Positions 26,560 to 35,839 of a DNA stretch of 64,000 nt are shown here, piece by piece. Within the stretch, counting starts at the first letter, position 1; each line of letters begins with the position of its first letter. Source of the DNA: Singulisphaera sp. GP187 (GTDB lineage: Bacteria > Planctomycetota > Planctomycetia > Isosphaerales > Isosphaeraceae); NCBI RefSeq assembly GCF_900129635.1, contig NZ_FSRB01000002.1, forward strand, positions 2,756,727 to 2,820,726, given 5' to 3'. Under the pieces are notes generated by a model. The model was not told the origin of the DNA, made no database searches, and worked only from the letters and a program-made list of their open reading frames with translations. A program made the position numbers and the translations under genes.

Positions 26560-27524
26560 GCCGACCGGCACGAGAGACCAGGCACGGGCGAACCCCCGGG
26601 TTCGTCCCGGCCGCCGTGCGCGGATGCCCGCAAATCGCCGGGCGCATTTTCGTCCGGGACGACTTCAGACAGATCCGCCTGGCACCGCAATCGCATTGCA
26701 CCACCAAACACACCGGCTTACAATGGCGATTTCAACCACTCCTGGCACCCTCCGCCGTTAGTACTGAACCTGGATCATCCCGGCGACCGTCAGTCAATTC
26801 GGACCTCCAGACCCGGCATTCACCCCGCAGTAAGTTCGAGGCATGTCCGAGCGATCCAATCGCAGGATCCAAGATTCCTACACTCATAAGCTATTCCGAA
26901 ATTTCCGTTTTTTAGTCGACTTGAAAACCGATCACTGGACCAAGACCCAGGCGAGGAACGGGCGTCCGTTCGTCGTCGCGAAGCCAGATCTCGGAACGAT
27001 GGCTCGCTCCCAAAGCCTGGCGCCTTGGCTGCATGACACCGAGTTTCGGCTCCCCTGCCTCACCGCCAGATTGACGCAATCGGACTGCGGAAGAATAAGC
27101 TTCAACCCTCATAACACAAGCAACTTACAAAGCGAACACCCGGCCATCCGCTCGACTTGCTGCCTCGCGGCAACGACTTGCGATTCTGGCCACGAGCACT
27201 CGCCTCTTCAAAACGATGAAATACGGACATACTGGTTCTTACCACCTGTAAATCACCCGATTTCCAGAAATTGCAGAATTTATTTGACAGAGCCGTGTCG
27301 CGGCGGGATGCTTCATTGACCCGCTCTCCGAGGCATCCAACTCAGGGGCGGATCTCACTGATGTTCTTAATCTCCCAGACTCCATCACCTTTTTCCTATC
27401 AGTATTGTTCCTGTCCGTGGCTGCCGACAGGATGTCGTCGGATTGGCAGGGGTGGAATATCCACGCTTTGTTTGGCATGGATGCATCCTTGCCATTAATG
27501 CGAAGGGTATAATGAGGGGGGCTC
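26560..27524. other. 965-base gap, mostly without a supportable gene
   Basis: Apart from the hairpin at 26585-26609 I see no gene. A 158-residue plus-strand frame (26843-27319) has no recognisable domain, no ribosome-binding site and patchy composition. Base composition is clearly lower in GC than the flanks in parts of 26880-27420. The last 20 bases carry GAGGGGGG before the next ATG. Confidence 0.45.
26585..26609 (+). terminator. hairpin after the kinase gene
   Basis: CGGGCGAACCC pairs with GGGTTCGTCCCG, with one bulged base and a very short loop, starting 26 bases after the kinase stop. No T-run follows, so the function is inferred. Confidence 0.4.
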
Positions 27525-28589
27525 ATGATGAAACGCTCACGTGGCTTTACTTTGATCGAGTTGCTCGTAGTGATCGCCATCATTGCCGTCTTGATCGCAT
27601 TGCTCTTGCCGGCGGTGCAAGCGGCCCGTGAGGCCGCCCGCCGTGCGCAATGCATCAACAACCTCAAGCAGATCGGGTTGGCGATGCACAACTACCATAG
27701 TGGGCTGGACACCTTCCCGATCGGTGAGATGCGTCCTGGCATCGGACCCAGCGGGCAAAATGGGGCGTGGCAGTATTGGGGCTGCCTCGCGTTGTTGGCG
27801 CCGTATATGGAACAGGGGGCGGCGTTCAACTGCCTCAACTTCAATTATTGGGCGCCGTCGGACGCCGCGAATGTCACGACCCTGAACATGACGGTGGCTT
27901 CGTTCCTCTGCCCCTCCGACGGGGGTCGCGACGGTCTGATCCAGAACAATTACAAAGGGAGCACCGGTACCTACGCCAAGATCCAGAAGGGGGGCGGATC
28001 CAATGGCCAGGGCATCGGATTCCCCACCAACGGCATCTTCACCGTCGACCTCTGCTACGGGATTCGCGACTGCCTTGACGGCACGTCGAACACCATCGCG
28101 TTCGGCGAGCAGATGGGCGGCGACGGCCAGCGGGCCCGGTGGAGCCGTTCCGATGGCTGGGGCGGCGGCGTCGGTGTGTGGGCCTTAACCGCGGCCGGCG
28201 ACCCGGTCACGGGCAACGCCCAGGTCGAGTTCAGCCTGTACCAGCAGATGGAAACCCAGTGCGACGCCAACGGCTACCGTAAGGCCGGCGTGACCGAGGC
28301 GAATTGGGCCGGAAGGTGGTGGACCGTCGGCGGATTTGAACTCTCCTTGTTCAACACGATCCAGCCCCCCAATGGCCAGCACGTGATGGGTTGCCGGTCG
28401 GACTGCAGTCCCGACTGCTGGCCCGAGCAGAACGGCCTGGCGATGGCCACCAGCCCGCACCCCGGCGGCACCGGCTTCTTGATGGCCGACGGCAGCGTCC
28501 GCTTCATCAAGGACAGCGTCGCCCAGAAGACCTACATGGGTCTCGGCACCCGCAACGGCGGCGAAGTCATCAGCGCCGACGCCTACTGA
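27525..28589 (+). CDS. DUF1559 pseudopilin-like protein
   Basis: A 354-residue protein with the full planctomycete prepilin signature [20 protein letters not shown], then [20 protein letters not shown]. Near the end it has [12 protein letters not shown] (H-x9-DG) and the terminal VISADAY. The N-terminal leader would be cut after Gly and the helix used for assembly or anchoring. Cysteines in the body suggest disulfides outside the cytoplasm. ATG at 27525 follows a purine run GAGGGGGG. A small lipoprotein gene follows. Confidence 0.9.
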   Translation: MMKRSRGFTLIELLVVIAIIAVLIALLLPAVQAAREAARRAQCINNLKQIGLAMHNYHSGLDTFPIGEMRPGIGPSGQNGAWQYWGCLALLAPYMEQGAAFNCLNFNYWAPSDAANVTTLNMTVASFLCPSDGGRDGLIQNNYKGSTGTYAKIQKGGGSNGQGIGFPTNGIFTVDLCYGIRDCLDGTSNTIAFGEQMGGDGQRARWSRSDGWGGGVGVWALTAAGDPVTGNAQVEFSLYQQMETQCDANGYRKAGVTEANWAGRWWTVGGFELSLFNTIQPPNGQHVMGCRSDCSPDCWPEQNGLAMATSPHPGGTGFLMADGSVRFIKDSVAQKTYMGLGTRNGGEVISADAY

Positions 28590-28862
28590 CCCCGAACCGC
28601 ATTGCCAGGCCGGCCACCGAGGCGGGTCAGATCGATCGATCGGTCGTGGGGCGAGGAAAAAGGGCTTGAACCTCGCCCAGGATTCTTGGCCAGCCACTCC
28701 CCTCCACCCGCCCCCCCAGGTGTGGGAGAGATTCGACGGCCACCAATCGCGCAAGGCCAGCACACTTCCAGTCGATCGATTGACATTCAGAAATTATGAA
28801 TATTTCGGCGTATCCTCTTTTCCTGGATACCAGCCTCCTCGAATTTAGTGAAGGATTCTCGC

Positions 28863-29060
28863 ATGTACGTAACAATCCGCCTGCGTGCCCTCGTTTTCTC
28901 ACTCCTGCTCGCGGCCCCCGCGCTCCTTGCCCTGTCAGGCTGTGGTGACCAGTCAGGATCGACCGCGGAGGCGAAGGATCCAACGACTCAATCGGTCTCG
29001 AAGTACGAGTCGGAGATCGCCAAGAGCAAGTCCGCCGCCCCTGGGAAAACCGCCAAGTAG
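28863..29060 (+). CDS. small lipoprotein
   Basis: A 65-residue protein with a lipoprotein signal peptide: hydrophobic ALVFSLLLAAPALL and a lipobox LSGC (cysteine at residue 27). The rest (GDQSGSTAEAKDPTTQ and a Lys/Ser-rich tail) is short and likely disordered. It sits 273 bases after the DUF1559 gene, as often in planctomycetes, where small lipoproteins follow DUF1559 genes. ATG 28863 is preceded by AAGGA. Confidence 0.7.
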   Translation: MYVTIRLRALVFSLLLAAPALLALSGCGDQSGSTAEAKDPTTQSVSKYESEIAKSKSAAPGKTAK

Positions 29061-29320
29061 GTCAAGTGGGGGGCTGGGCTTTCCGGTTGGCGCTGAGACG
29101 CTCGAATGCCCGTGTGCCTCCCTCACCACAGTAAAGTCTCGACGGCGAACTCGACCGTATCGGGATCGCCCCTGGCCGAGTGGAGGAGAGGAAGGATGGA
29201 GTTCCCCCAAGCCTGTCCGGATTGTGAACCGAAGCAGTCCAGTGAGTTCGGCGACTCGAGGGATCTCACCTCGCTCGAACGCCTGGGACTACAGCGTTTT
29301 GCCATTGGATGGCGCACGGA

Positions 29321-29950
29321 TCATGGGACACAGCGAGTGCCGAACGGGCTCTGAGCAATCTCCCGGAGGATGTCCTGTCCCCAATCGGGCCGGCCCCGGT
29401 GAAATTCTTCGAGTGGGCACCATCCCCGCTCGGGTTCGAAGCACTCGAACCGCTGACCGTATCGCCGACAGAGCTCCCCGTCATCGCCCCGAACGCAGGC
29501 GTTGAGCGAGCCGGCGATCTGGAGCATTTTATCGAGGGTCGCCAAATCGGGATTCTTCGTGGAGATGCTCCCGTGCTCGAACCAGAAGCATCGTTCCTCG
29601 CCATTCGGATGCCCCACCCATTCGGCGGTGTCGGATTCGATTGCTTCCGGGTCCGGTGCGGCGTCCCCCTTGAGATCCTCCGCCAATTCCTTCAGACGCC
29701 GCGCCTGTTGCTTCGAGAATCGGAAGCCGACCTCGCTGCGGCACTCCGCCAACTCTGGTGTTCCGTCCACCAGACGCTCCAACTCGTCGATCGTCAGGCG
29801 GTCAGAATAGTCGATCGCCAACTCGGGGTCTGCCTTTACCAAATTCTCCCATTCGTTGAAGCCGATGACTTCGCACTGGCTCTCGGACCAATGCACGTTC
29901 TCAGGCCAACGATCCGCACGAGTGATGTGAAATTCGTAGCTCACCGCCAT
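29321..29950 (-). CDS. conserved hypothetical protein (YEFHITRA family)
   Basis: A 209-residue soluble protein beginning MAVSYEFHITRADRWPE, with an FNEWENLVKADPEL motif and a C-terminal FEHGSISTKNPDLATLDKML then GDDGELCRRYG. I recall this start-and-end arrangement from a widespread family of uncharacterised bacterial proteins that often lie near toxin- or immunity-like genes, though nothing here shows that. The ATG at 29950 is preceded by TTGGGGG; a longer frame begins at 30022. Confidence 0.55.
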   Translation of the reverse strand: MAVSYEFHITRADRWPENVHWSESQCEVIGFNEWENLVKADPELAIDYSDRLTIDELERLVDGTPELAECRSEVGFRFSKQQARRLKELAEDLKGDAAPDPEAIESDTAEWVGHPNGEERCFWFEHGSISTKNPDLATLDKMLQIAGSLNACVRGDDGELCRRYGQRFECFEPERGWCPLEEFHRGRPDWGQDILREIAQSPFGTRCVP

Positions 29951-30129
29951 CCCCCAACACGACTTGGGTTCTGACCAAGCCACCTCGAAGCCTCGCTTTA
30001 TCGTATCCACTTTCTGCATCAAACGGATCAGTGATTTTGTCGAACGTTCTCACTGGTTCTAATCCGTCCCGACCGGGCATCCCAGGTGTCTCGCCACCTC
30101 TTCCAAAGTTGCGGGCTCTGAGGTCACTT

Positions 30130-31944
30130 TTATTGATAAGACGCTGCCTGGATCCCATAGAGTTCCGCGTATTTGCCCCCTTTAGCCATCAGTTCCATGT
30201 GGGAACCGACCTCGACCAAGCGCGAGCCGTCGAGTACGACGATGAGGTCGGCCATTCGCACGGTGCTGAAGCGGTGGGACACCAGGATTGTGATCCGGCC
30301 ATGGGTCGCTCCCGCGAAGCCGTTGGATTTCTCAACGCGTGCGGCGGCGGCGTAACGCTCGAAGAGCGCGTGCTCGGTCTCGGCATCTAGGGCCGCGGTC
30401 GGCTCGTCGAGGATCAGGAGTAACGGGTGATCGCGCATGAAGCCGCGGGCCAGCGCAAGCTTTTGCCACTGGCCAAAGCTGACTTCCACGCCCTCGGCCC
30501 AGGTGGGGCCGAGTTGAGTCTCGAGGCCCGCCGCAAAACGTGCCACAACGTCGTCCGCGCCCGCACGCTCCACGGCGGCCATGACCGCGGGTTCGTCGTC
30601 GAGGCGAGCCAGGTCGCCGATGCCAATGGTCCGTCGGGCTTGGAACTCGAACCGAAAGAAATCTTGAAACGCACCGGCGAGCCGAGACCGCCACTGGTCC
30701 GCGGGCATACGTCCAAGTTCAAGTTCGTCGACCAAGATACGTCCGCTTGTCGGTTGGTAGAGCCGACACAAGAGCTTTACAAGAGTTGACTTGCCTGCGC
30801 CGTTTTCTCCCACGATGGCCACCACGGTTCCGGGCTTGATGTCCAGGCAAACGTCCTCGATCACGAGGCGGTCAGTCGCCGGATAAGCGAAGGAGACGTG
30901 ATCGAAGCGGATCCCGAGGTTGAGCCGCTCCGGCACCGGTGTATCGGCCGTTTCAAGCAATCCGGCCGCGTAATCCTCGAGCCAGGCCATGCGCCTCGAG
31001 CCGTCAAGCCAGAATCCGCAGAGGAAGCCCACCTCGCCCACCGTGGCGCCGATGTAGGCCGAGAGTCGCGAGCCCGCCGCGAGCACGAGCAGGACGTCAC
31101 CGGGTTTCGCCTGGATCCCCAACGCGACGAAAGCCACGGACCCGAGAAACCCTGCGCCGAAGATCCCCCACGCCAGCATGTTCCAGAGGGCACTCCCCCA
31201 ACGTGCCTTGGCGACCGGCCGATACCAACGTTCCCAGGCCGCCCGGCGATCGGCGACCAACCGATCGCCGATGCCGGTCACCCGCACCTCCTTACCGGGC
31301 GGGGCCGTGGTGGCCGTCACGAACAGGTGCCGTGCCAGCCGGTTCGCCGCCGCGCCCTGCTCCTCGGCGGCACGTTCGACGCCGGGTCGCCAGGTCGAAC
31401 TCAGCACGGTGGGCAAGGCGAACACGACCAGCAGCACGAGCGCGGGGTGGATCGACATCAGTAACGCGACGGTCACTCCCAGACGCAAGATCCAACCGCA
31501 CGTGGAAAAAAGTGACATATACATATGATCGAGAACAAAAACCTGGTCGCGGAGCACCGCAAGCCGGTTGAGGTACTCGGGGCGTTCATGATGCTCCACC
31601 GTGACCACCGACGCCTGGAGCCGCGCCACGTGCGACTCGAGTGCGATCGTGACCTGATCCCGAAACCGGCGCTGAGTGCGATCGCTCATCACACGCAGGA
31701 ACCAGGTCGCAGTCGCTGAGCCGCCGAGGCCGACCGCCGCCACCAACACGAGCGGGCGGTGGTGAGCCAAGACCCCGTCACCGAGCAGTTTGAACCAGAG
31801 CGCCATCAGCGAGTCGGGTAGCGCTGCGAGCAGAGCCAGACCAAATGCCACGACGAGGAGCCGGGGCTCGGCCTCGTACCCCCGTTTGAGGGCGCGCCAC
31901 ATCGAAGCCAGCGCCGGGGGCATGGGGGCATCAGGCGAGGACAT
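30130..31944 (-). CDS. ABC exporter subunit (fused permease and ATPase), degenerate signature
   Basis: A 604-residue half-transporter: about six hydrophobic segments in residues 30-300, then an ATPase domain. Walker A is GENGAGKST, Walker B is LLLILDEPTAALDA and the H-loop is VSHRFSTVRMAD. The family signature LSGGQ reads VSFGQWQ here, and an extra loop (VEKSNGFAGATHGR) lies before the H-loop. It overlaps the end of the upstream half-transporter gene by 14 bases, so a heterodimer is likely. The N-terminus is taken at ATG 31944. The substrate is unknown. Confidence 0.8.
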   Translation of the reverse strand: MSSPDAPMPPALASMWRALKRGYEAEPRLLVVAFGLALLAALPDSLMALWFKLLGDGVLAHHRPLVLVAAVGLGGSATATWFLRVMSDRTQRRFRDQVTIALESHVARLQASVVTVEHHERPEYLNRLAVLRDQVFVLDHMYMSLFSTCGWILRLGVTVALLMSIHPALVLLVVFALPTVLSSTWRPGVERAAEEQGAAANRLARHLFVTATTAPPGKEVRVTGIGDRLVADRRAAWERWYRPVAKARWGSALWNMLAWGIFGAGFLGSVAFVALGIQAKPGDVLLVLAAGSRLSAYIGATVGEVGFLCGFWLDGSRRMAWLEDYAAGLLETADTPVPERLNLGIRFDHVSFAYPATDRLVIEDVCLDIKPGTVVAIVGENGAGKSTLVKLLCRLYQPTSGRILVDELELGRMPADQWRSRLAGAFQDFFRFEFQARRTIGIGDLARLDDEPAVMAAVERAGADDVVARFAAGLETQLGPTWAEGVEVSFGQWQKLALARGFMRDHPLLLILDEPTAALDAETEHALFERYAAAARVEKSNGFAGATHGRITILVSHRFSTVRMADLIVVLDGSRLVEVGSHMELMAKGGKYAELYGIQAASYQ

Positions 31945-33736
31945 CGTAGTGGCCCCCTTCTTCCTCAGCGTCATCGGATCCGAACCGCGAGGCTTGAAGC
32001 TCGAACATCGTATGGTAACGGCCACCGGCCGCCATCAACGCTTCATGGGTACCGAGTTCGACGACCTTCCCGGCTTCAAGCACACAGATCCGATCGGCGT
32101 GCCGCACGGTCGAGAAGCGGTGAGAGATCAGAATCGTGGTGGTCTGACGCGTCGCGGCGAGAATGCGCTCGAAGATCTCGGCCTCGCCACGCACGTCGAG
32201 TTGCGCGGTGGGCTCATCGAGCAGCACCAAGCCTGCTCCGAGCCGGACCGCGCAGAGCGCTCGGGCGAGTGCGACCCGTTGCCACTGGCCGCCGGAAAGC
32301 TCGGTGCCCCCCTCGTAGCCACGGGCCAGCACCGTGTCGAGACCGGCGAGGCCCGTCGCACCGGCATCCGCCAAGGCGGCCCGGATCAGGTCGTCGGGCG
32401 CGCCGCCGGGGGCCACGTTGTCGCGCAGTGAGAGCTCGAAGCGGATGAAGTCCTGAAAGACGGCGGTCACCCGCGATCGCCACCCATCGAGATCGATTGT
32501 GCGAAGGTCCACCCCGTCGACTTCGATGGCGCCGGCCTGGGGGTCGTAGAGCCGGCAGAGCAACTTCGCCAAGGTCGTCTTACCGGCTCCATTCTGGCCG
32601 ACGATGGCGAGCGAAGTCCCGGCCGGGATGGTGAGGTCGAAGCCCTCGAGCACGGGATGGTCCGTGCCCGGATAGGCGAACGTCAGGTTGCGGAACCGGA
32701 TCGCGCGAGCCGGGACACCGACGGCCGATTGTCGGCCAAGGACCAACGCCCCAGCCGGTTCCATCGCCTCCTTGAGCCGGAGCACCGCCGCGACCGGGGC
32801 GGACGAGCTATCGAGCGCCCAGGACAGACCACCGAATGCGATCAGGCTGGTTGTGACCGCCGCGCTCGCGTAGGTCACCAGTCGATCGAGAGCAAGCGTA
32901 CCATCCGCCGCGGCGCTCGCCATCGACCCGAAGACCACGAGGTTGGCAATCAAGACAATCAAGAGGCTCCAGAGCACGGGGCGTTCGCGCAACTTCGTCG
33001 CCTGGAAGCGAAGCGCAACGAGGCGGCTGCGCATCGAGCGGAACCGATCCACGGTCCAGTCGGCGAGTCCGAAGAGCCGGAGTTCCTTGGCGGCGTACGG
33101 TTCGACGGCAAGGCGGTAAGCGTAGTCGGCTTGGCGCTGGGCGTCGCGGACTTCCTCGGTATTCCGGTCGCGCCAGACGGCACTCTCGCGCAACAGCCAG
33201 TGGGTGGAGAGCCAGCCACCGGCAAGGAGCAACGGGGCCCACCAGGCATAGCCGACGAGAATGACTGCGGAGGTCAGCCCCGTGATCATCTCCACCAGCC
33301 CGGCGGCGATAAAATCCATCGAGATCGACAGCGGAGGGCCGCTGATTCCGAGGTCGAAGTCACGCGCCATCGTGAGGTCGTTGGTGAGCTTCGGATTCTC
33401 GAGGTGGCCCATCCCCGGAGGTCGCGTGCAAGCCAGAGCAAGGCGGTCATAAAGCCAGGCAGCGGTTTGGCTTCCAAGATTGGCGCCAAGGGCCCGGTGG
33501 AGAGGCGCCAGGATTTGGAGCGGGACGAACACAAGCCCTACCAAAACCAACGAGCCCACCACATCCTGCTCCCGCTGGACGGTGCCCACAAGTGTCCCAA
33601 TGACGATGGCGAACAGTGCCGGAAGGATGCCACGGAGCAGAAGCACCACCCACCAGGCCAATGCGAGGGCGCGATCCGCCCGCGGCAATACCCCGAAAAA
33701 CTTCCACCCGTCGCTCGCGCGGAGGCCGTCGATCAT
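31931..33736 (-). CDS. ABC exporter subunit (fused permease and ATPase)
   Basis: A 601-residue half-transporter with an N-terminal membrane domain and a C-terminal ATPase. Walker A is GQNGAGKTT, the signature is canonical ELSGGQWQRVALARAL, Walker B is LVLLDEPTAQLDV and the H-loop is ISHRFSTVRHAD. Translation probably begins at ATG 33736 (MIDGLRASDGWKFF) after AAAGGA. The stop lies within the start of the next subunit, so the two are co-translated. Such pairs export peptides, lipids or drugs; no processing peptidase domain is fused. Confidence 0.85.
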   Translation of the reverse strand: MIDGLRASDGWKFFGVLPRADRALALAWWVVLLLRGILPALFAIVIGTLVGTVQREQDVVGSLVLVGLVFVPLQILAPLHRALGANLGSQTAAWLYDRLALACTRPPGMGHLENPKLTNDLTMARDFDLGISGPPLSISMDFIAAGLVEMITGLTSAVILVGYAWWAPLLLAGGWLSTHWLLRESAVWRDRNTEEVRDAQRQADYAYRLAVEPYAAKELRLFGLADWTVDRFRSMRSRLVALRFQATKLRERPVLWSLLIVLIANLVVFGSMASAAADGTLALDRLVTYASAAVTTSLIAFGGLSWALDSSSAPVAAVLRLKEAMEPAGALVLGRQSAVGVPARAIRFRNLTFAYPGTDHPVLEGFDLTIPAGTSLAIVGQNGAGKTTLAKLLCRLYDPQAGAIEVDGVDLRTIDLDGWRSRVTAVFQDFIRFELSLRDNVAPGGAPDDLIRAALADAGATGLAGLDTVLARGYEGGTELSGGQWQRVALARALCAVRLGAGLVLLDEPTAQLDVRGEAEIFERILAATRQTTTILISHRFSTVRHADRICVLEAGKVVELGTHEALMAAGGRYHTMFELQASRFGSDDAEEEGGHYDVLA

Positions 33737-34212
33737 ACTGATGCGAATCCTTTCAAATCCAATCCAACTCCCCACTCGGAGCCAATCCAAAACGGCCCGG
33801 CTGGGGACCTGGACGCGGAATCCTTCCCTTCGAGCCGGATCGCATGCAAATGGGGATAGACCAACCCAAAACAGATGCCCACGTGAGGGCAAAATAACCG
33901 AAGTGGCTCCGATTCACAATTGGCACCGGGGCGTCTGGACGCCTGGCCCCGACCTGACTGGACTCAACTCAAACCGTATTCCCCGCGTGAGTCGGGCCCC
34001 TTGAGAAGCGTCCGAATTGCCGCAGGTTTGCCATTCCTCATCAATTGCAACCAGCATTGGAACCCGAAACCTGCGGTCGACTTACAATTTACGGTTTAAC
34101 ATGTACGTTCCATTGTGGTAGCACTTGACATCCAATCTGCATTCAACCATGATGCGGCTCCCCGGCAGTAATTTCTAAAGCACCCCATGAGTTCTTCCCA
34201 GGGAGGGGTCGA
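33737..34212. other. divergent intergenic region, about 475 bases
   Basis: It separates the minus-strand ABC genes from the plus-strand PEP-CTERM gene. A possible promoter is at 34125-34153 (TTGACA, 17 bases, CATGAT). No gene is visible. Confidence 0.4.
34125..34153 (+). promoter_or_regulatory. candidate sigma70-type promoter upstream of the PEP-CTERM gene
   Basis: A perfect TTGACA is followed after 17 bases by CATGAT (4 of 6 match to TATAAT). It is about 60 bases before the start codon. This is a weak call based on consensus only. Confidence 0.3.
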
Positions 34213-35202
34213 ATGCGCGGCAGATTACTTCAACTCGCTTTACTTTCGACGACCGTGGGACTGGCCGGAACGCGGGTAGACGCGGATCCCGTCTACTCCG
34301 TGACCGACCTCGGTCAGGCTGACGACACCACCAACTACCACTTCAACTATCTGGACGCCCTGGGCGCCACAGACAAGTCGGCGTTTCAGTCGGGTTCCTT
34401 CGAGAGATTTTCTCACCCAGTCCCGCCGGGACTTCCCGTTTATTGGATTCAAGGAGATGTGGAACAGTCGAGTATCGGCAATCTGTTCCTTGACAGCGTC
34501 CGTTTTGCAAGTGGCAATAATCACGGCTACGTGGTCGGCGTCACAAGCCAAAGGTTTTATCCGGATTTTAATGGGCCTCATTCGTTGGTTGCCTTGTTTC
34601 AGCCGGACCCGCACACACTCCAGGTTTACGGATCCCACGAACCAGCCAGCGTCCAGAGTCCCGGCTACCTCAGCACGGTTTTCATGGGCGGTCCGGTGAA
34701 TAGTTTTTACGGAACGGTCTCAGGGATCAACGATCACCTGATGATTACAGGATCGCAGCAGAAATCTCCGAACTGGCAGGAGACTGCCCCCGTGCTGATC
34801 GACCCCACAATCACATCAGGCACATCAAGGTTTGTGGACTTGGGTAGCCTCGGCGGCAAGAATGGAACGGGAAACGCTCTGAATAACGCTGGGCAAGTTG
34901 TCGGCTGGTCGGAGATTGCGAACGGCGCACACCACGCCTTCCTCTATGACAAAGGGATCATGGAGGATCTCAATACTCTGATCCCACCCACCGCGGGGCT
35001 CAACCTCGAATCGGCCATCGGTATTGACGCCTCCGGGCGGATCGTGGCTTTTGGAACCGATCGTTCCGGGGCCACCCATGAGTATTTCCTCACCCCCGCT
35101 CCTGTGCCGGAGCCGAGCACGTTGGCGTTTTTCGGACTCGTCGCCGGAAGCCTCGTCCTTCGCCGTCAGCGCCGATGCGGGCGAATCAACACCGCGGCTT
35201 GA
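34213..35202 (+). CDS. PEP-CTERM protein with HAF-type repeats
   Basis: A 329-residue exported protein. It has a signal peptide (LLQLALLSTTVGLAG) and, at the C-terminus, the PEP-CTERM sorting segment: VPEPSTLAFFGLVAGSLVL followed by RRQRR. The segment is recognised by exosortase, which would cut it and attach the protein to the surface or exopolysaccharide. In the body, VDLGSLGGKNGTGNALNNAG and VVGWSE match HAF repeats. The ATG at 34213 follows GGAGGGGT. No exosortase gene is in the window. Confidence 0.85.
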   Translation: MRGRLLQLALLSTTVGLAGTRVDADPVYSVTDLGQADDTTNYHFNYLDALGATDKSAFQSGSFERFSHPVPPGLPVYWIQGDVEQSSIGNLFLDSVRFASGNNHGYVVGVTSQRFYPDFNGPHSLVALFQPDPHTLQVYGSHEPASVQSPGYLSTVFMGGPVNSFYGTVSGINDHLMITGSQQKSPNWQETAPVLIDPTITSGTSRFVDLGSLGGKNGTGNALNNAGQVVGWSEIANGAHHAFLYDKGIMEDLNTLIPPTAGLNLESAIGIDASGRIVAFGTDRSGATHEYFLTPAPVPEPSTLAFFGLVAGSLVLRRQRRCGRINTAA

Positions 35203-35839
35203 AAGCGCACGCTGACTCAGCCGGATTCCCAATCCTGATCGTCGCTCAACCCCCTGAGCGGCGCTCGAGCCTTCAAAGCCGATATCGTCGAGGGCTTGCC
35301 GCGGAAGCCTCGCCCAAATCCCTGGTCTCAGTGCCGCTCGACCCGCGTCGGAACCTGGATTGAAGCGTGTGGGTCGTCCGCTTCATTCTAAAATATTACT
35401 GATTTCAACAAGTACAAAATATCGCGGCAGTTGTTCCAGCAACTCGTTGAGTGGCCAGGAGAGGCCGTGACGTGACTCATGGCTTGAAACTGACTCCCCT
35501 CCTGCAAAGCCCGCGGACGCTCCGCCCGCAATTCGTTGGAATTCCATCCAAATAAGCGCCCACGGTCGCAGGGAACTCAACCGACGGTAAGCCGCATGTG
35601 GTGTGGTCCCACGCCAGCAAGCCGGCATTTCCCGCCCCCAATACCTGCCTCCTCGACCGAGGACTGGTGAGGTTCACCACGCCTGTAGCTGAGGAGGCCC
35701 ACCCCAAAAAGGGCTCCGAATGGATCTGAACCCGCGCGACCGCGGGTTGCTTTCGGCCGGATGAGCTCCCAAAATAGAGGTTAAAGGTGGAACGCTCCGC
35801 GTCCACTCTGAGCACATCTTCGTTAGGAGAGACGCGCCG
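35203..35839. other. 637-base gap with no supportable gene
   Basis: Only a small hairpin at 35729-35748 (AACCCGCG / CGCGGGTT) stands out. The last bases hold the AGGAGA site for HtrA. A minus-strand frame at 35477-35860 runs into the HtrA gene and has no domain. Confidence 0.4.

Noticed and set aside
26843-27319. Plus-strand frame of 158 residues in the gap before the DUF1559 gene
   Set aside because: No ribosome-binding site, no domain, uneven composition.
27508-27513. Perfect TATAAT just upstream of the DUF1559 start
   Set aside because: It ends 11 bases before the ATG and has no -35 box at a suitable distance, so it would give an almost leaderless transcript; probably chance.
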